The notes beneath the pieces are model-generated. The model was not told where the DNA came from. It searched no databases and saw nothing but the letters and a program-made list of their open reading frames with translations. Shown here one piece after another: positions 9,510-21,889 of a stretch of DNA of 64,000 nt. How positions within the stretch are numbered: position 1 is the stretch's first letter; every line of letters starts with the position of its first letter. The translations under genes and the position numbers were made by a program. This DNA comes from Isoetes taiwanensis (Eukaryota > Streptophyta > Lycopodiopsida > Isoetales > Isoetaceae). The DNA lies in the NCBI GenBank assembly GCA_021234155.1, contig JAJEKV010000001.1:37492826-37556825 (forward strand), in the 5' to 3' direction.

Positions 9510-12090
9510 ATGCGGCTAGAGGTCCGAGCGGTGAAAAATTTGGCGAGTCCATAGAGATGAGCGGACACCGGCCACACACACTTTCGGCCAAAGGAACCTG
9601 ACGAAGAATTAGGTCCTATGACTCGAAGAGGAGATATATCATGAGATGAGATCGATCTTCAAGAGATAAAAGGCCTTATTAGCAACACAAGCGGTAGTTG
9701 GGCGGACCACAGCGTCCGGTTGCCGCAAAAGCACCACCTCGAAAGGCGGGAAAGGATAAGAAGAAGAGCAAGAGAAGGAGGTCCCCTAGCACGGAATCCT
9801 CAGGCACAAGCTCGGATTCGAACTCGGTCCAGAAAGAGGTGGAGCAGTCTGAGGGCCGTAGAGATGGCGATTTCGAGGGGACACAAAGACCTCGGACTAC
9901 CGAGGAAGAAAGTAGATTCGGTCTTTGAGTAGCGTATGGAAGGCAAGAAAGCTTGAGCAGTTCTCGGTGTGATCGGTCGGGGCATGGAGGCAGAGGCTTG
10001 GGCTGGGCGAGGCGTGGGAATATGGGAATGCATACGGAATGAAGGACAAAGACAAAGGCGGGGTGGCTTCTGACCAACCTTAAAAGGTGCGGCCGGATAT
10101 GGTGGAAGGGCTATGCCAAGGCCCATGGGTTGGCGAGGGATAGCTGCGAGGTTCAAGAAATTTTCAAAGGCATTCAAAGCGCCACTATGTGCCAAGGGAA
10201 CACAAATGCCACATGATGCGGCAATTCTATCGGCTACAACGAGGGCAACAAGTTCCGTCTGCGAGAAATACGGAAGAATTCATGGCGAGGCTTTATGTGC
10301 CAAAGCTAAGTGAACGCCTTGCAGTGGAAAGGGTACATCGAGGACTAAGCGATGAGATAAGGAAGCTGGTAAGAGCAATCAACCCTCGAGCGATGCTCGA
10401 AGCGGAAAAGCGGTCGGCCTGCAAGGATCAGGTCCTCGAGCGATTAGGCGCGCTTGGCGGTACTACCGGGATAAGGACAAAGCCGGGGAAGTTATAGCCC
10501 TAGGCGACTAGTCCGGGACCAGCAAAGGCTCTATCGATGGCAATTATGGGAAGCGGCGGGGAAAAGAAGCAGGTATCCTTCAAGGATAAGCCGCAGCGAG
10601 GAAGGGTCAAACTACCGAAGGTGGTGCGATCCTTTTTACAAGCAATGCCCTAAGGAGAAGAGGCGGGGAGTGCATTGAGAAACAACTACGCCCCGGTGCT
10701 TCCAACCATGCCACGGGACGACAAAGCTGCCCCTTTGTCATGAATGCGGCGTGCAGAGTTGGGTGGATGGGAGACTCCCTCTGACGACGACGGCGGGGAA
10801 GCACGCGACTTCATTCAGGGTGAGTGCCATATCTTTGCAGCCATAGATTCAAACCAAGCAGAAAATCAGTATCAGGTAATCTCCATAGTAGGGAAGGCCA
10901 AGGCCAAGTCTTTTATAGTCCGGATAGACACGGGGAGCACCCACAACTTTGCGTCTCCAAGAATGGTTGAGATGTTGAAGCTCAAGCCGTTGAAGTCAAA
11001 GCCGAGACACGTGGTGTTAGCAAGCGAGGCGATGAGACACCGCGGCAGGTAAAGAGAATAAACCGACATCGATTTGCGGGGATCAACATCAAATGGGGCA
11101 GAAGTGATGAACATGGGGAAGTATGATTTGATCATCGGCATAGAGTACCTCACTCCGGCAAAGGCCATCATCATTTGTGGGGGCAAGTAAAGTGACCTTG
11201 ATTTCAAGCGGGAAAAAAATCATAGAAATTGCAGGTAAAGAAGTTGTTCCTATCCTCGATTGTATGTCTAGTAGCGGTGCTCAAGTCCATAAAAGCGGCG
11301 GGTAGCCTATGTCTTCAAGCTTGGATCGAAGAACCCAAGTCGAGGAAAGAAAGCAAGGAAGATAAGGTGCTCAACAAGTTAAAGGCGGGTAGCTAAGTTG
11401 GTAAAGGAGTTCCATGATCTCTTCCCGGGCGAGATCAAGCGGATTCCTCCTTCTACGAGTCGAGTGTGAGATAGCACTTTTCGAGCGGTCTGGCCGACGA
11501 GCAAAGCGCCGTCTGGGGGATGACGCTTAAAGAGCTAGCCGAAATTTGAAGAAGCAATTGCAGGAGTTGCTTGACCTAGGGTTCATTAGACCTAGCGTCT
11601 CACCATTTGGGGCACCCATCCTTTTTGTGAAGAAGAAGGATGGCGGCTTGAGGATGTGCATAGATTACTGGCGGTGAACAAGCACACCATCAAGAATAAG
11701 TATGCACTCCCGGATCGGACGACGATGGATCAGCTCAAAGCGCGAAGGTTTTCTCAAGATAGACCTGAGGTTGGGGTACCATCGATCAGGATTAAGGAAG
11801 AAGACATCCACAAAATAGCATTGAGGACCCGGTATAGGCATTATGAGTTCACCGTAATGTCGTTTGGCTTGTCAAACGCCCTAGCAACGTTCATGAGGCT
11901 TATGAACGACATCTTCAGGGAGTTTTTGGGTACTTTTGTCATAGTATTCTTTGATGATATTCTGGTGTGCAGCAAATCCCTGGAAGAACACGTACAACAC
12001 CTAAGGAAAGTGCTCGAGAAACTAAGAAGGCACCAGCTGTACGCTAAGTTGTCGAAGTGCCACCCATAGCGGAGAGGGTAGAATACACGG
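9510..12090 (+). pseudogene. gag-pol of Ty3/gypsy copy A (truncated, frameshifted)
   Basis: Collinear with 31,649-34,245 of copy B but with many small indels. Recognisable parts are the Ser/Arg-rich gag N-terminus ([14 protein letters not shown]), the retrotransposon gag region, the protease active site ([12 protein letters not shown], near 10,926) and the reverse transcriptase ([18 protein letters not shown], near 11,950). Synthesis stops within RT: at about 12,085-12,095 the sequence changes to LINE across a GGGCA microhomology. RNase H, integrase and the 3' LTR are absent. No protein could be made from it as read, although some of the indels may be sequence errors. Confidence 0.8.
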
Positions 12091-15000
12091 GGCAAGAAGA
12101 TTAATATGACTGCCAATGAAAGAGTAAGCTGGGATAGACTCATGGAGAATTTTTGTTATATCACACCCTCATCCTCTAATACTTATTATTGAAGTAACAA
12201 TAGGAAAGGGGATCAAAGAGTTTTTTGTCTGCTGGATGGATTTTATGTTTGCAATAAGACCTTGGGCTCATGGGATAATGTAATTGTCACAGGTGATCTC
12301 GGCAATTCGATATCAGACCACTTCCCTCAAGTGCTGGAGAGGATAGATGGAGATAGTAAGGGGGGGATAATATCCCCTCCAAATTTAACACAGACCTGCT
12401 AAAAAACCGCAAATTCTATAGGGACTTCAAGGAATATTATCAAGAGCTGCATCTGGCCATGAAAACAGAATCCATGAAAGGCTTCCTTGACAAGATGAAG
12501 AAATGTAAGGCATGGATCAAACAACGGGGGAAGAAATGGTACAGGGGGAAAAAAAAAAGGAAAAGCAGAATATCTACAATGAGATCAAAACTATCCGAAA
12601 AGATTTGCTCTTGGATAAGGACAATAGCTTGTTACAAAGTAAAGAAAGTAGATTGGCAATTCAGGTCAAAGGTATTGAAGAAGAGGAAGCCAAATCTCTG
12701 GCTGTAAGAAGTAGATGCACATACATTAATAACATGGATCAAGGAAGCTCTGCTTTCTTTTTTAGGGTAGCTAAGAGCTAAGGGCATGGAAGGCAAACAC
12801 ATTGATCCCAGCAATCAATGCTGGCCATATAGTATTTATTCTAAAGGTTGATAATGCTGAGCAGCTGGGGAGACTGGCACTCCATCACCCTTACTAATAC
12901 TAGCTACAAAGTGCTAGCCAAATCCTTGCAATAGGATTCAATGTGTCCTTATGAAGATTATCAGCCCATGTCAATCAGCATTTCTTCCCCATAGAAATAT
13001 TTTGGACAATTATATAGGAGGCTCTTTGAGGGATTGCATTGGAACAAGCTGATAGATCGAGAGGCTTTGCTCCTAAAGCTAGATTTTCAGCGTGCATATG
13101 ACACAATCAATTGGGATTCCTTAAAAATGCCATGAATCACCTAGGTTTCTCTGATTTAGTTTGTAATAAGGAGATGAGCATGAACATCACTGCCTCCTGT
13201 CCTCTTTTTATAAGTACAAGGGAAAAAAAAGGGAAAAGCAGAATATCTACAATGAGATCAAAACTATCAGGGAAAGATTTGCTCTTGGATAGGACAATAG
13301 CTTGTTACAAAGTAAAAGAAAGTAGATTGGCAATTCAGGTCAAAGGTATTGAAGAAGAGGAAGCCAAATCTCGGATATAAAAGTAGATGCACATACATTA
13401 ATAACATGGATAAAAGGAAGCCAAAAAGAAATTGGAAGTTTCTTTCGTGAAGAGTACTCAAAAATGTTTCTTTGAACACCCGGTTGATCAAGACAAACTA
13501 AAAACCTTTTTTGAGAAGATCCCAAGGGCGAGAAAAACATTAAGGATGAGGAAGTGCTGAAACTACCAATGGAAAACGAAATTTTGGAAACTTTCAAAAC
13601 AATGGCCAAGGGTAAGAGCCCTGGTCTAGATGGTTTGCAACCAGAATTCTATGTGGAATTCTGGGAAACTATGAAGGAGGATCTAACCACCTTTTTTCAA
13701 GGTGCATGGAAGGCAAACACATTGATCCCAGCAATCAATGCTGGCCATATAGCATTAATTCTAAAGGTTGATAATGCTGAGCAATTGGGGAGACTGGCCC
13801 CATCACCCTTACTAATACTAGCTACAAAGTGCTAGCCAAATCCTTGCCAATAGGATTCAATGTGTCCTTATGAAGATTATCAGCCCATGTCAATTAGCAT
13901 TCCTTCCCCATATAAATATTTTGGACAATTATATAGGGGCTGCTGAGGGATTGCATTGGAACAAACTAACAGTCGAGAGGCGCCTGCTCCTAAAGCTAGA
14001 TTTTCAGTGTGCATATGACACAATCAATTGGATTTCCTTAAAAATGCCATGAATCACACAGGTTTTCTCGATTTGGTTTGTAATAAGGGTGATGAGCATG
14101 AACATCACGCCTCCTTTGCCCTTCTTGTAAATGGTACTCCCACAAGCTTTGTTTGAATGTAGAAGAGGTGTAAGGCGGGGCTGCCCCCGGCACCCTATCT
14201 ATTTCTTATTGTGCTTGAACATGGTAACTAGAATGGCCCCAACTTTGCATGAAAGGAAGAAGATCGGTTGTCTAAAGCGCCAAAGGAGAATGGATCTTTT
14301 GTTCTTATGCAATATCTTGTGATACTTTTACTTTTCTTAAAGATGGTGATGATAGCTTGAAAATCTTTACGGAAGCCCTCTAGTTTGTTGGGGAAGCTTG
14401 AGGGGTGCAACTCAACAAGGTAAAAAGTGCTATCATGTCGAATCTGAGACAAATTGAACTTTGGAAGGCATCAAAGTCATTGGCCAAAAAAAAGGAAGCC
14501 ACAAAGATTACGGGAAGCCCAATTGCCCTAAATATGTCTATCAAAGTATTATGGGACCAGATAGTTACTAGGATTAAAAAGAAAGTGATATTATACCCCT
14601 CTTCCCTTTCCCATTTGGAAGAGTGGAAATTGCTAATACGAGTCATTGCAAGTACACACATTTTCTTCTCCTCGGCTTTGGTAGCAAATAAAACATCTTC
14701 TGGGGAATATCAAAAGGGTCATCGGGGAAATTCATATGGCAAGGTGCTCATAAAGTGGCTTGGAGTGATCTTATTAAAGCCGGGGGGGGTTGGTTGCAAA
14801 GACACGTTTATCAAGCTCGGGCTACGCTGCAAAAATGATTTGGAGATCCATTTACTCAAACAATCCTTCCCTGCTCTAAAAATTATCAAGTATTGGGTAG
14901 AAGAGTCACATCAATTGGTGACCATTCCCTTAGGCATCAAGCTGCTTTGATTCAGCCTTTTTCCAATTCTCTCCCTTTTTTGGTACCTCAAATATAATAA

Positions 15001-15105
15001 AAAGAATGATGGAAGCATGGAATGAGGCTGCGCTCTGCTATAGACCCCCAGAAATAGATGCCAGATGTAAAGACATTAGTTTATTTTGGCATCCCAAAGC
15101 CCTTG
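12091..15105 (+). mobile_element. L1-type LINE, copy C (ORF2, broken)
   Basis: Begins abruptly in the region after the endonuclease (KKINM, matching about 21,988 in copy B) and runs through two tandem RT segments: 12,548-13,216, with an internal deletion near 12,778, and 13,217 onward. It then covers the post-RT region and ends near 15,105. It carries the same tandem-duplication junction as copies A and B (near 13,210). It contains no Ty3/gypsy element and stops before the zinc-finger region. Stops and frameshifts are frequent. Its start is joined to the broken pol of copy A, as expected for a head-to-tail duplication of the LINE-Ty3 unit. Confidence 0.8.
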
Positions 15106-15830
15106 AATAGTGACTAGGTCCCAGATATGCATGAGGTGCTGATGAAACTTATTTTGACAGATGAACAACTGATGGAGGATGCTAGCAATGAGTTCATCCA
15201 AAGTACTCCTATTACAGAAGTAGTGCCATGCACCCCAATGGGAAAAATCCAAAATCAAGACAATATGGAAGGGCAATCCAAATTTTTCACCAGGTCCCCC
15301 ATGGAAGACATTAACACGGAGGAATCACGAAAACACCTTGAAGCCACGGATGAGCTAATCCTTACGAGGGGAACAGATGAATGCAACAAATGACAAGGAA
15401 GAATTCTTTACCCCAATGGTGAAAAAAAGACTAAAAAAGTTAGGTTTATAGAGAATAGCCCGACTTTGAACTTGAGGGTTCAACCTAGGAAAAAATACCC
15501 TACGATGAAAATTGTTACATGGAATATGAGGGGGATTAGGGGTCCCCTTAAAGGAAGAAGATCCCTTATAGCAATCAAAGAGATGAGAACAGATATTGTT
15601 ATGGTACAAGAACACACACTGTCAAGCTTTGAAGCTGCTAGATTAGGCAGTTGGATCAACCCAAATGAAGATTCAAGGTGTGGTGATCTGAGATGGCACT
15701 AAGGGTGGGATATGTACCCGGTTGGAAAAATCTGAAATGCAAAGGAAATATATACATGTGTCAGGTAGATGGACTGTGACCACTCTTGAGATTGAAAAGA
15801 AGGCAGTAAGAGTGATTAATGTATACTAGT
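15106..15830 (+). mobile_element. LINE fragment: region before and start of APE endonuclease
   Basis: A frame at 15,127-15,393 of low-complexity, ORF1-to-ORF2 spacer type is followed at 15,505-15,702 by KIVTWNMRGIRGPLK and DIVMVQEHTLS. These are the start and the conserved E-containing motif of the LINE apurinic-like endonuclease. The region breaks off after about 70 endonuclease residues. It could be the 5' part of the same LINE family as copies A-C, but the overlap needed to show that is not in the window. Confidence 0.7.
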
Positions 15831-16984
15831 TATGCCAGGCTTTAGTAGTAATTTGTAGGGGTGGTTGTTTTGTAGTTGCATTGTGTTTTTATTGGATAGA
15901 GGGGCAAGTGATCTAAGTGATGATTGGGAATGGATTATGTCTAAATCTTTGGAATAGAATCTTTTGGTATGATCGACTATATGCGAAGAGGGGGGATAAG
16001 GTTTAATATGGAGTGGGATTTGATGTCAAATTAAACATTGTTGTTACACTCTTATTGAAGTATAGATATTTCTATGGATCTGTGAAGATAAGATTCCAAT
16101 GCACCATGTCCCATATTTATTAGAACATCACATAAGGTGAACATTGGCTAGATTTATTGTCATGAGAGGTCCCATTTCCTTAGTACAACGACAAATAAGC
16201 ACAATCGAAAACCTCATTTTTGCAATAATGTTGTTGAATAATGGAATGATATACAATTGGGCATCCAATGTTTTAGCGAGAGTCCGGTCACCTCAGTTGT
16301 TTATCCATATATGTCCAAACACAATATAAGCAATAGCATAAAAGAGAATGCATATATCGTTTAGAGAACATTATTATTCAGCCCAAGAGGAGTAATGTGG
16401 CATGCTTTTAGGAGTAAGATTTCTCTGCCAATGAGAAGCAATAGAACAACAAATAAGATGATAATAAGTATGGTTAATATAGATAACTCATTGTAAATAG
16501 CTTTTTGGGACCGATGCTGCATAACAAAGCTAACATAACACTCTTTCACGTATAAGTGTTAAGTTTTATCCACAAATTGCAAATGTTAAAAGTAAAATTT
16601 CATCCACAAACTTAGATTAGAATTTGTATGGAGAATATACTTACGAAGAATATATATACTAAAATATGCAATCAAACCATCAAACTTTGAAGCCTAGAAG
16701 TATTCTTTGCTCAACAAATGGCTAATTGTTGAGTTCATCAAAGTGCATCCCTGATTATGTGTACTTTGTGGTTTTGAATCCTCCCTGGATTCTCTCTGAA
16801 GGGTAAGTTTGATATTTTGGATTGTCCCAAACGTTGGCAGATATTTTGGATTGTCCCAAATGTTGGCAGCATGGCTCTGGCATAGATAATAGTTACTTAC
16901 AGGTTTTAAAGACTAAAATGTCAAAAGAAAAATTCATCCACAAACTTAGATTAAAATTTATGCAACCAAAATTTTGCACAAAGA

Positions 16985-17104
16985 GGATGCAACCAAACCA
17001 TCTAGCTTTGAAGCCTAGAAGTTGTTCTTTGCTCAACAAATAACTGATGCAACCAAACCATCTAACTTTGAAGCCTAGAAGTTGTTCTTTGCTCAACAAA
17101 TAAC
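16985..17104. repeat. Two tandem copies of a ~60-bp unit
   Basis: The unit contains GATGCAACCAAACCATCTA and TTGAAGCCTAGAAGTTGTTC and ends in AACAAATAACT. It is repeated back to back with about one difference. A related single copy lies near 16,670-16,720. The function is unknown. Confidence 0.75.
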
Positions 17105-18830
17105 TAATTATTTTCATTAAAGTGCATCCTTGACTATGTATACTTTGTGGTTTTGAATCCTTCTTGAATTGTCTCACGAAGGGTAAGTTTGATATTTTGG
17201 ATTGTCCTAAATGTTGGCAGCGTGGCTATGGCACAAATAATGCATGCTTATAGCTTCTAAAATCTAATGATACATCAGGGACATATTTTGAAATGTAACT
17301 TCATGCATGCATTTATCCCCATGTAAAAACCTTTTGGTCGAGGTCCATAACTTGTTGAAGCGCAAGCGTTGAAGGAAATCAAACTATGTTCGGCCCGATT
17401 TCCTTGCAAAATGCTCAAGCCTTAAGAGTCATGCACTTAAGGTGCGAGGACATATTACGAAATATTTAACTTCATGCATCGCCTAGTAGACCACCTACAC
17501 TTACGATTTAGTTACTTTCATTATGCAATATGAAAAATTGTCTGATTACCCTCATTATGCAATATGAAAAACTATCTGATTATGATCGCACATGATGATG
17601 CGCTTTGTCTTAATTTGCCTGGACATATGTATCTACTTGGCTTAATTTGGCTGAGTTAGCTAGATACACCTTCAACTTAAGGCTACAATTACCTTCATTA
17701 TGTAATATAAAGAACTGTACAATATGATCTGCACGGTTGTCTTGATTTTCCTAGACATATCTGCCCACCTATCTTAATTTGCCTGAGTCAGCCAGGTACA
17801 CCTTCAATTTAAGGCTAACAACAATAGATTAATGTCGATTTCATCATGGAGCGGCTTCCCTTCGAATTCCATGCAAGAGAAATGATTAGGTAACGCATTA
17901 ATGAAGCTTGCAAAAATTCACAATGTTTGCAAATGAGCATACATCCAACTTTTGCAAACAATATTGCATCTAGAAACATCAGTATTGGAAGACTAAAATA
18001 TGTATAGCTACTCTTTTATTGACTACCTTTAAGTCTACAACTACTCTTTTGTTGACTGGCTTTGAGTAATGATTAACATGGATCCATGATGTCAACCATT
18101 CAGAAGTCACGTGGAACATCTTTAAGCATGCTCCTTGGCTTACTCTATGAAGCAGAAGGTAGCAAAGTAAAAATTGTCCTTTCTCTTCGTGGAATTTTTT
18201 ACAGTTAGTATGTCCTTCCACTTTGCAGGATAGGCTAAAGCTAGTACACATGTGCTAAAAAAAAGTTTATCAAAGAAGAAATAATAAGTCAGTCAAGTCT
18301 TGAAGGTTTGCTAGATCTGCAAGAAAAATCATCCATGTAAAATAAGGATGTTAAATTTGCGAACCGGTTTGCCTCTTTTAAACTCAGGCTTTATAATGCT
18401 TCTGGAACTCCAACTGAAGCTTGTGTGTGATGATGTACATTTATAAACTAATGCAATAAGCTACAAATTGTAGATCTGAAGTGATATTCCAAAGCTTGGA
18501 CCTAGCTCTTATCTTGACAGGTCAAGTAGCTCTAGAGACCAGTTGAATCTGGTCCAGCATACCCACGCTATCTTACATATGTTAAATGTGGAGAATTTAC
18601 AATAACCAATCCACTTAGCTCTACGTGCATGTTAATGATTTGGCAAGGATATGCTTGGAAGCTTCAAGTAGGGGAAGTACACTCCTAAACAACCCACAAA
18701 ATTCATCCACAACATCATGCTAAACTATAGTTTATTCTACAGATTCAAAAATGTCATAGTCAATGGTCTATAATGTATATCTGGTGGTTTATTGCCAGAA
18801 GATATTTTGCACAGAAATTGTAGTAGGCAC

Positions 18831-18904
18831 TTAAAATGATATGACAAACAACGCTATGTTAAACACTTAAAATGATATGACAAACAACGCTATGTTAAAC
18901 ATCT
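18831..18904. repeat. Two tandem copies of a 37-bp unit
   Basis: CACTTAAAATGATATGACAA followed by ACAACGCTATGTTAAA is present twice in direct tandem with no visible difference. This suggests a recent replication-slippage event in noncoding DNA. Confidence 0.75.
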
Positions 18905-21889
18905 GTCCAGAAAGTGACAACAATTAAGTTCTTACCTCTAGAGTCGCATTGCTTGTAGTGCCAAATGAGCTATGCAAAAGCGCTACGAAAAAGAGACAAA
19001 GTCCATGTCATTGGGAAGGGGAAACCAAGGGACAAAACTAAGGAGACTTACTTACAGAGAGATTAGCCAAACACATCCAAATATCCATAGATTGCACTAT
19101 GACCTTGAAACGTGGGTTGCATTCACCGTTTGGCCTATACATTTTGATACATCATCAAAACTTCTAAAAGCAGAGAGAGATTTATTTGTTGTTGCCAAAA
19201 GTGACACCAAGGAGGTACCTAAACTTCAGCTTGGTTTCCTTTCTTCAGCCAGACACTTGGGCTATTTGATGCTATGGCATATATAAGCCATAGTCGCTAA
19301 TTTCTTTTGGTTGGTTCTCTCGAGTTCTACGGTTTTAGGTGCTTATACCTCTTGTTGTAGTTATCTTTTTCATCCTATATAGCATTCTCCAATAGATCTC
19401 TTCAACTCTCGACTTTTTGGTTGAGACAACTTGTTTCTTGAGATAACTCCTTATGCGCTAGCATGCCTCTCAAGATTCCAAAGCAATAATCTTTTCAAAT
19501 TACGAGTGAGGCCCATTAATTGCGAAATGGATTAAATCGGTAGTGACCATGTTCCCCAATGGCACTTCGGGGCCGGTCGATAAAGGAAACCTTGTATGTG
19601 TCTAGATATATGCGAGATAGTGAAGAGTGGTGCTCTTGAGGCCTTAGCATGGGAATTAATAAGTCAAACTTAAATAACAAAAGAAAGAATTACCAATACA
19701 ATCTCTAGTTATCAAATGCCATGACAACTCAAACTTACATTTCCACCCCTAGATTCCTTCTTTACACCTTGAGACACATCATTCAATGCTTTTACTTGGC
19801 GTTTCACTTCACTGTGAAACTAACCTAGTCGATCCACAAATCTTTCTGTGAGAAAAATCCGGCACATTTCATAAATCACGAGAACTTCATGATAAGAACC
19901 ATCATCATTTTTGCAAACATAAAGATGCCTAAAGCATCATCACGGGGCGGATCTTTAATTCTCAAAAGTCAATCAACCGAGGAAAAAAAGTGGGCCAATA
20001 ACGAACCCGCACTCCCAAATAATCGGGTAGAAAATTAAGTAGGTGCCAGTGAGGAAAAATACCAAGTACTACAATGATTCATTCATTGTTAATATTAGAT
20101 AAACTGCTCATTCAGATAAAGAGGACATGAATGCAAGTTGCAGCCAATTGAATAGCAATCAGCAATCTAGCTTAGAAGCATGGGACACGAATCATTAGCA
20201 ATGTAATCAAATGGCATATAGACCTTGAATGATGGCATGCATGCTGAGATGCTATGCATCCTCTCGAAAGGAAAAAATTCAATTTCTATCTCAAAGGATC
20301 AGAGAGGTCGTTGCCATATGAGAACAAAAGAAAATATGCGTGAAATGTCTAAACAAAATGAACAAAATGTTTGCAGAACGTGTATACATCATCTATATGA
20401 CATGCAATATTGTTGGAGCAAGCTAGGCCAAGGCATAACAACGTCAAGTACCATATACGCTAGATTGATGTAACCAGCAAGCACCTAGAAGAAAATATCA
20501 TCAAAAGAAATTAAGAACACTAACCTTTTAATGAAAAGCCATGGTGCCATTGCTAATTCTTGCTCTTACAGCTAAACTCGGATACTACGGAATAAAGAAA
20601 AATAGTTTGCCTTGTGTAAGCTTAGTGGTTGTAGATGGGAGGATGCTTTGCAAAACAGAACACAACGAGGCAAAACGTCAATGATGTGCATCCATGAATA
20701 GAAATAAGTTAAAAAGTGAATATGTTAAATTCACAAACGAGAGATTAATTCGAGGAGCCTACTATCGCACATTGACTTTCAACAACAAGAGATTGATCGG
20801 AAGCACGCTATCGCATATTCACCTAAATGTCAAAAATTCAGGCTTTCCCTAACTGCACATTTTTTTTTTCCAAATGAACTTCTCCAAACGAAGTAGAGTA
20901 CCGTCAATTGGATCTATCCTTCCAATTAAGTGTCGTGCATGCATGGAAAATTTTGGTCTTCTTGTGAAAGCACAAAGGAGAGCAAGCTAGTATTATTTAA
21001 ACATGAAAGTCTAGAACAATCCTCTATATGTAGTGCATCCAGTAACATTCTAGATTGTAATCTAGAGATTATAAGTGAAAATCACTAAGAGGACTATCTA
21101 TACCTCTTAAATTACCCACAGCTTGTCTTGCAAACGGTCCCTATAAAATGCTGGTGCTCTTATCACTCCGCTCTGCAAAAAGAATTAGAAAACAATCAGA
21201 ATACATATGGGCCTAGCAAAAATTACAATGGCATGTCTACCATCACGGACAGATAATGGAAAATCTTGGCAATCATATAACAAAATCAAATCAACCTTCA
21301 GGAAGCATAAACCCTAAATGCTTCACATCTTCAGCCGATCTTGATCAACTGATCCCTGCATGGCTTGAGAAATCGTGGCATGGATTCTCTTTGCCATAAA
21401 AAGCCATCAAAAACATAAGGACCCCAAAAATCATAAATGAAACAACTTCTTCGATTTCTAGAAAATCGAAATTTTTTCCTTTGTAGTAAGCTCTCCATGA
21501 GATGATCAAGCGGTGCTAGAAATTTTTCCTTAAGCGTCTTCTTACATACGGCGGTGATTAAAATTTTAAAATCTGGTGCGGAGGAGGATCGTCGGCTACA
21601 ATCTATGTGGCGGATGCTTGAAATCGGATGGATATAAGATCATTCGACACCTTTGCGGTTTTCAATCACGGAGCAAGGCGGATGATCACATACGGAACCA
21701 AAAAGCCCTTCAAAATGATACCATAAAAACTTGTCGATTTTTGGAAGAGCGAAAATATTTCCGGTCTGCGAAAACCCAAGAAATCTTAGGAAATCAATTA
21801 AAAAAAAAAAATCCAAAAACATTTTCCACCATCATAGGAAAATCCCAAATTAACAAGATTGATGCATCCACAAGACCCGCTGAAAGGAA

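Larger units (their letters stand above)
15831..21889. other. Intergenic stretch without recognised genes
   Basis: No gene with protein-family motifs is seen on either strand; the longest open frames (for example 18,972-19,286 and 21,576-21,917) have no recognisable features. The stretch holds several short direct tandem duplications: a ~30-bp unit with GATATTTTGGATTGTCCCAA near 16,812-16,870, a ~60-bp unit at about 16,985-17,104, a ~35-bp unit near 17,515-17,582, and a 37-bp unit at about 18,831-18,904. Confidence 0.5.

Noticed and set aside
18972-19286. 104-aa plus-strand frame
   Set aside because: No recognisable motif, no promoter or intron structure, and surrounded by noncoding duplications.
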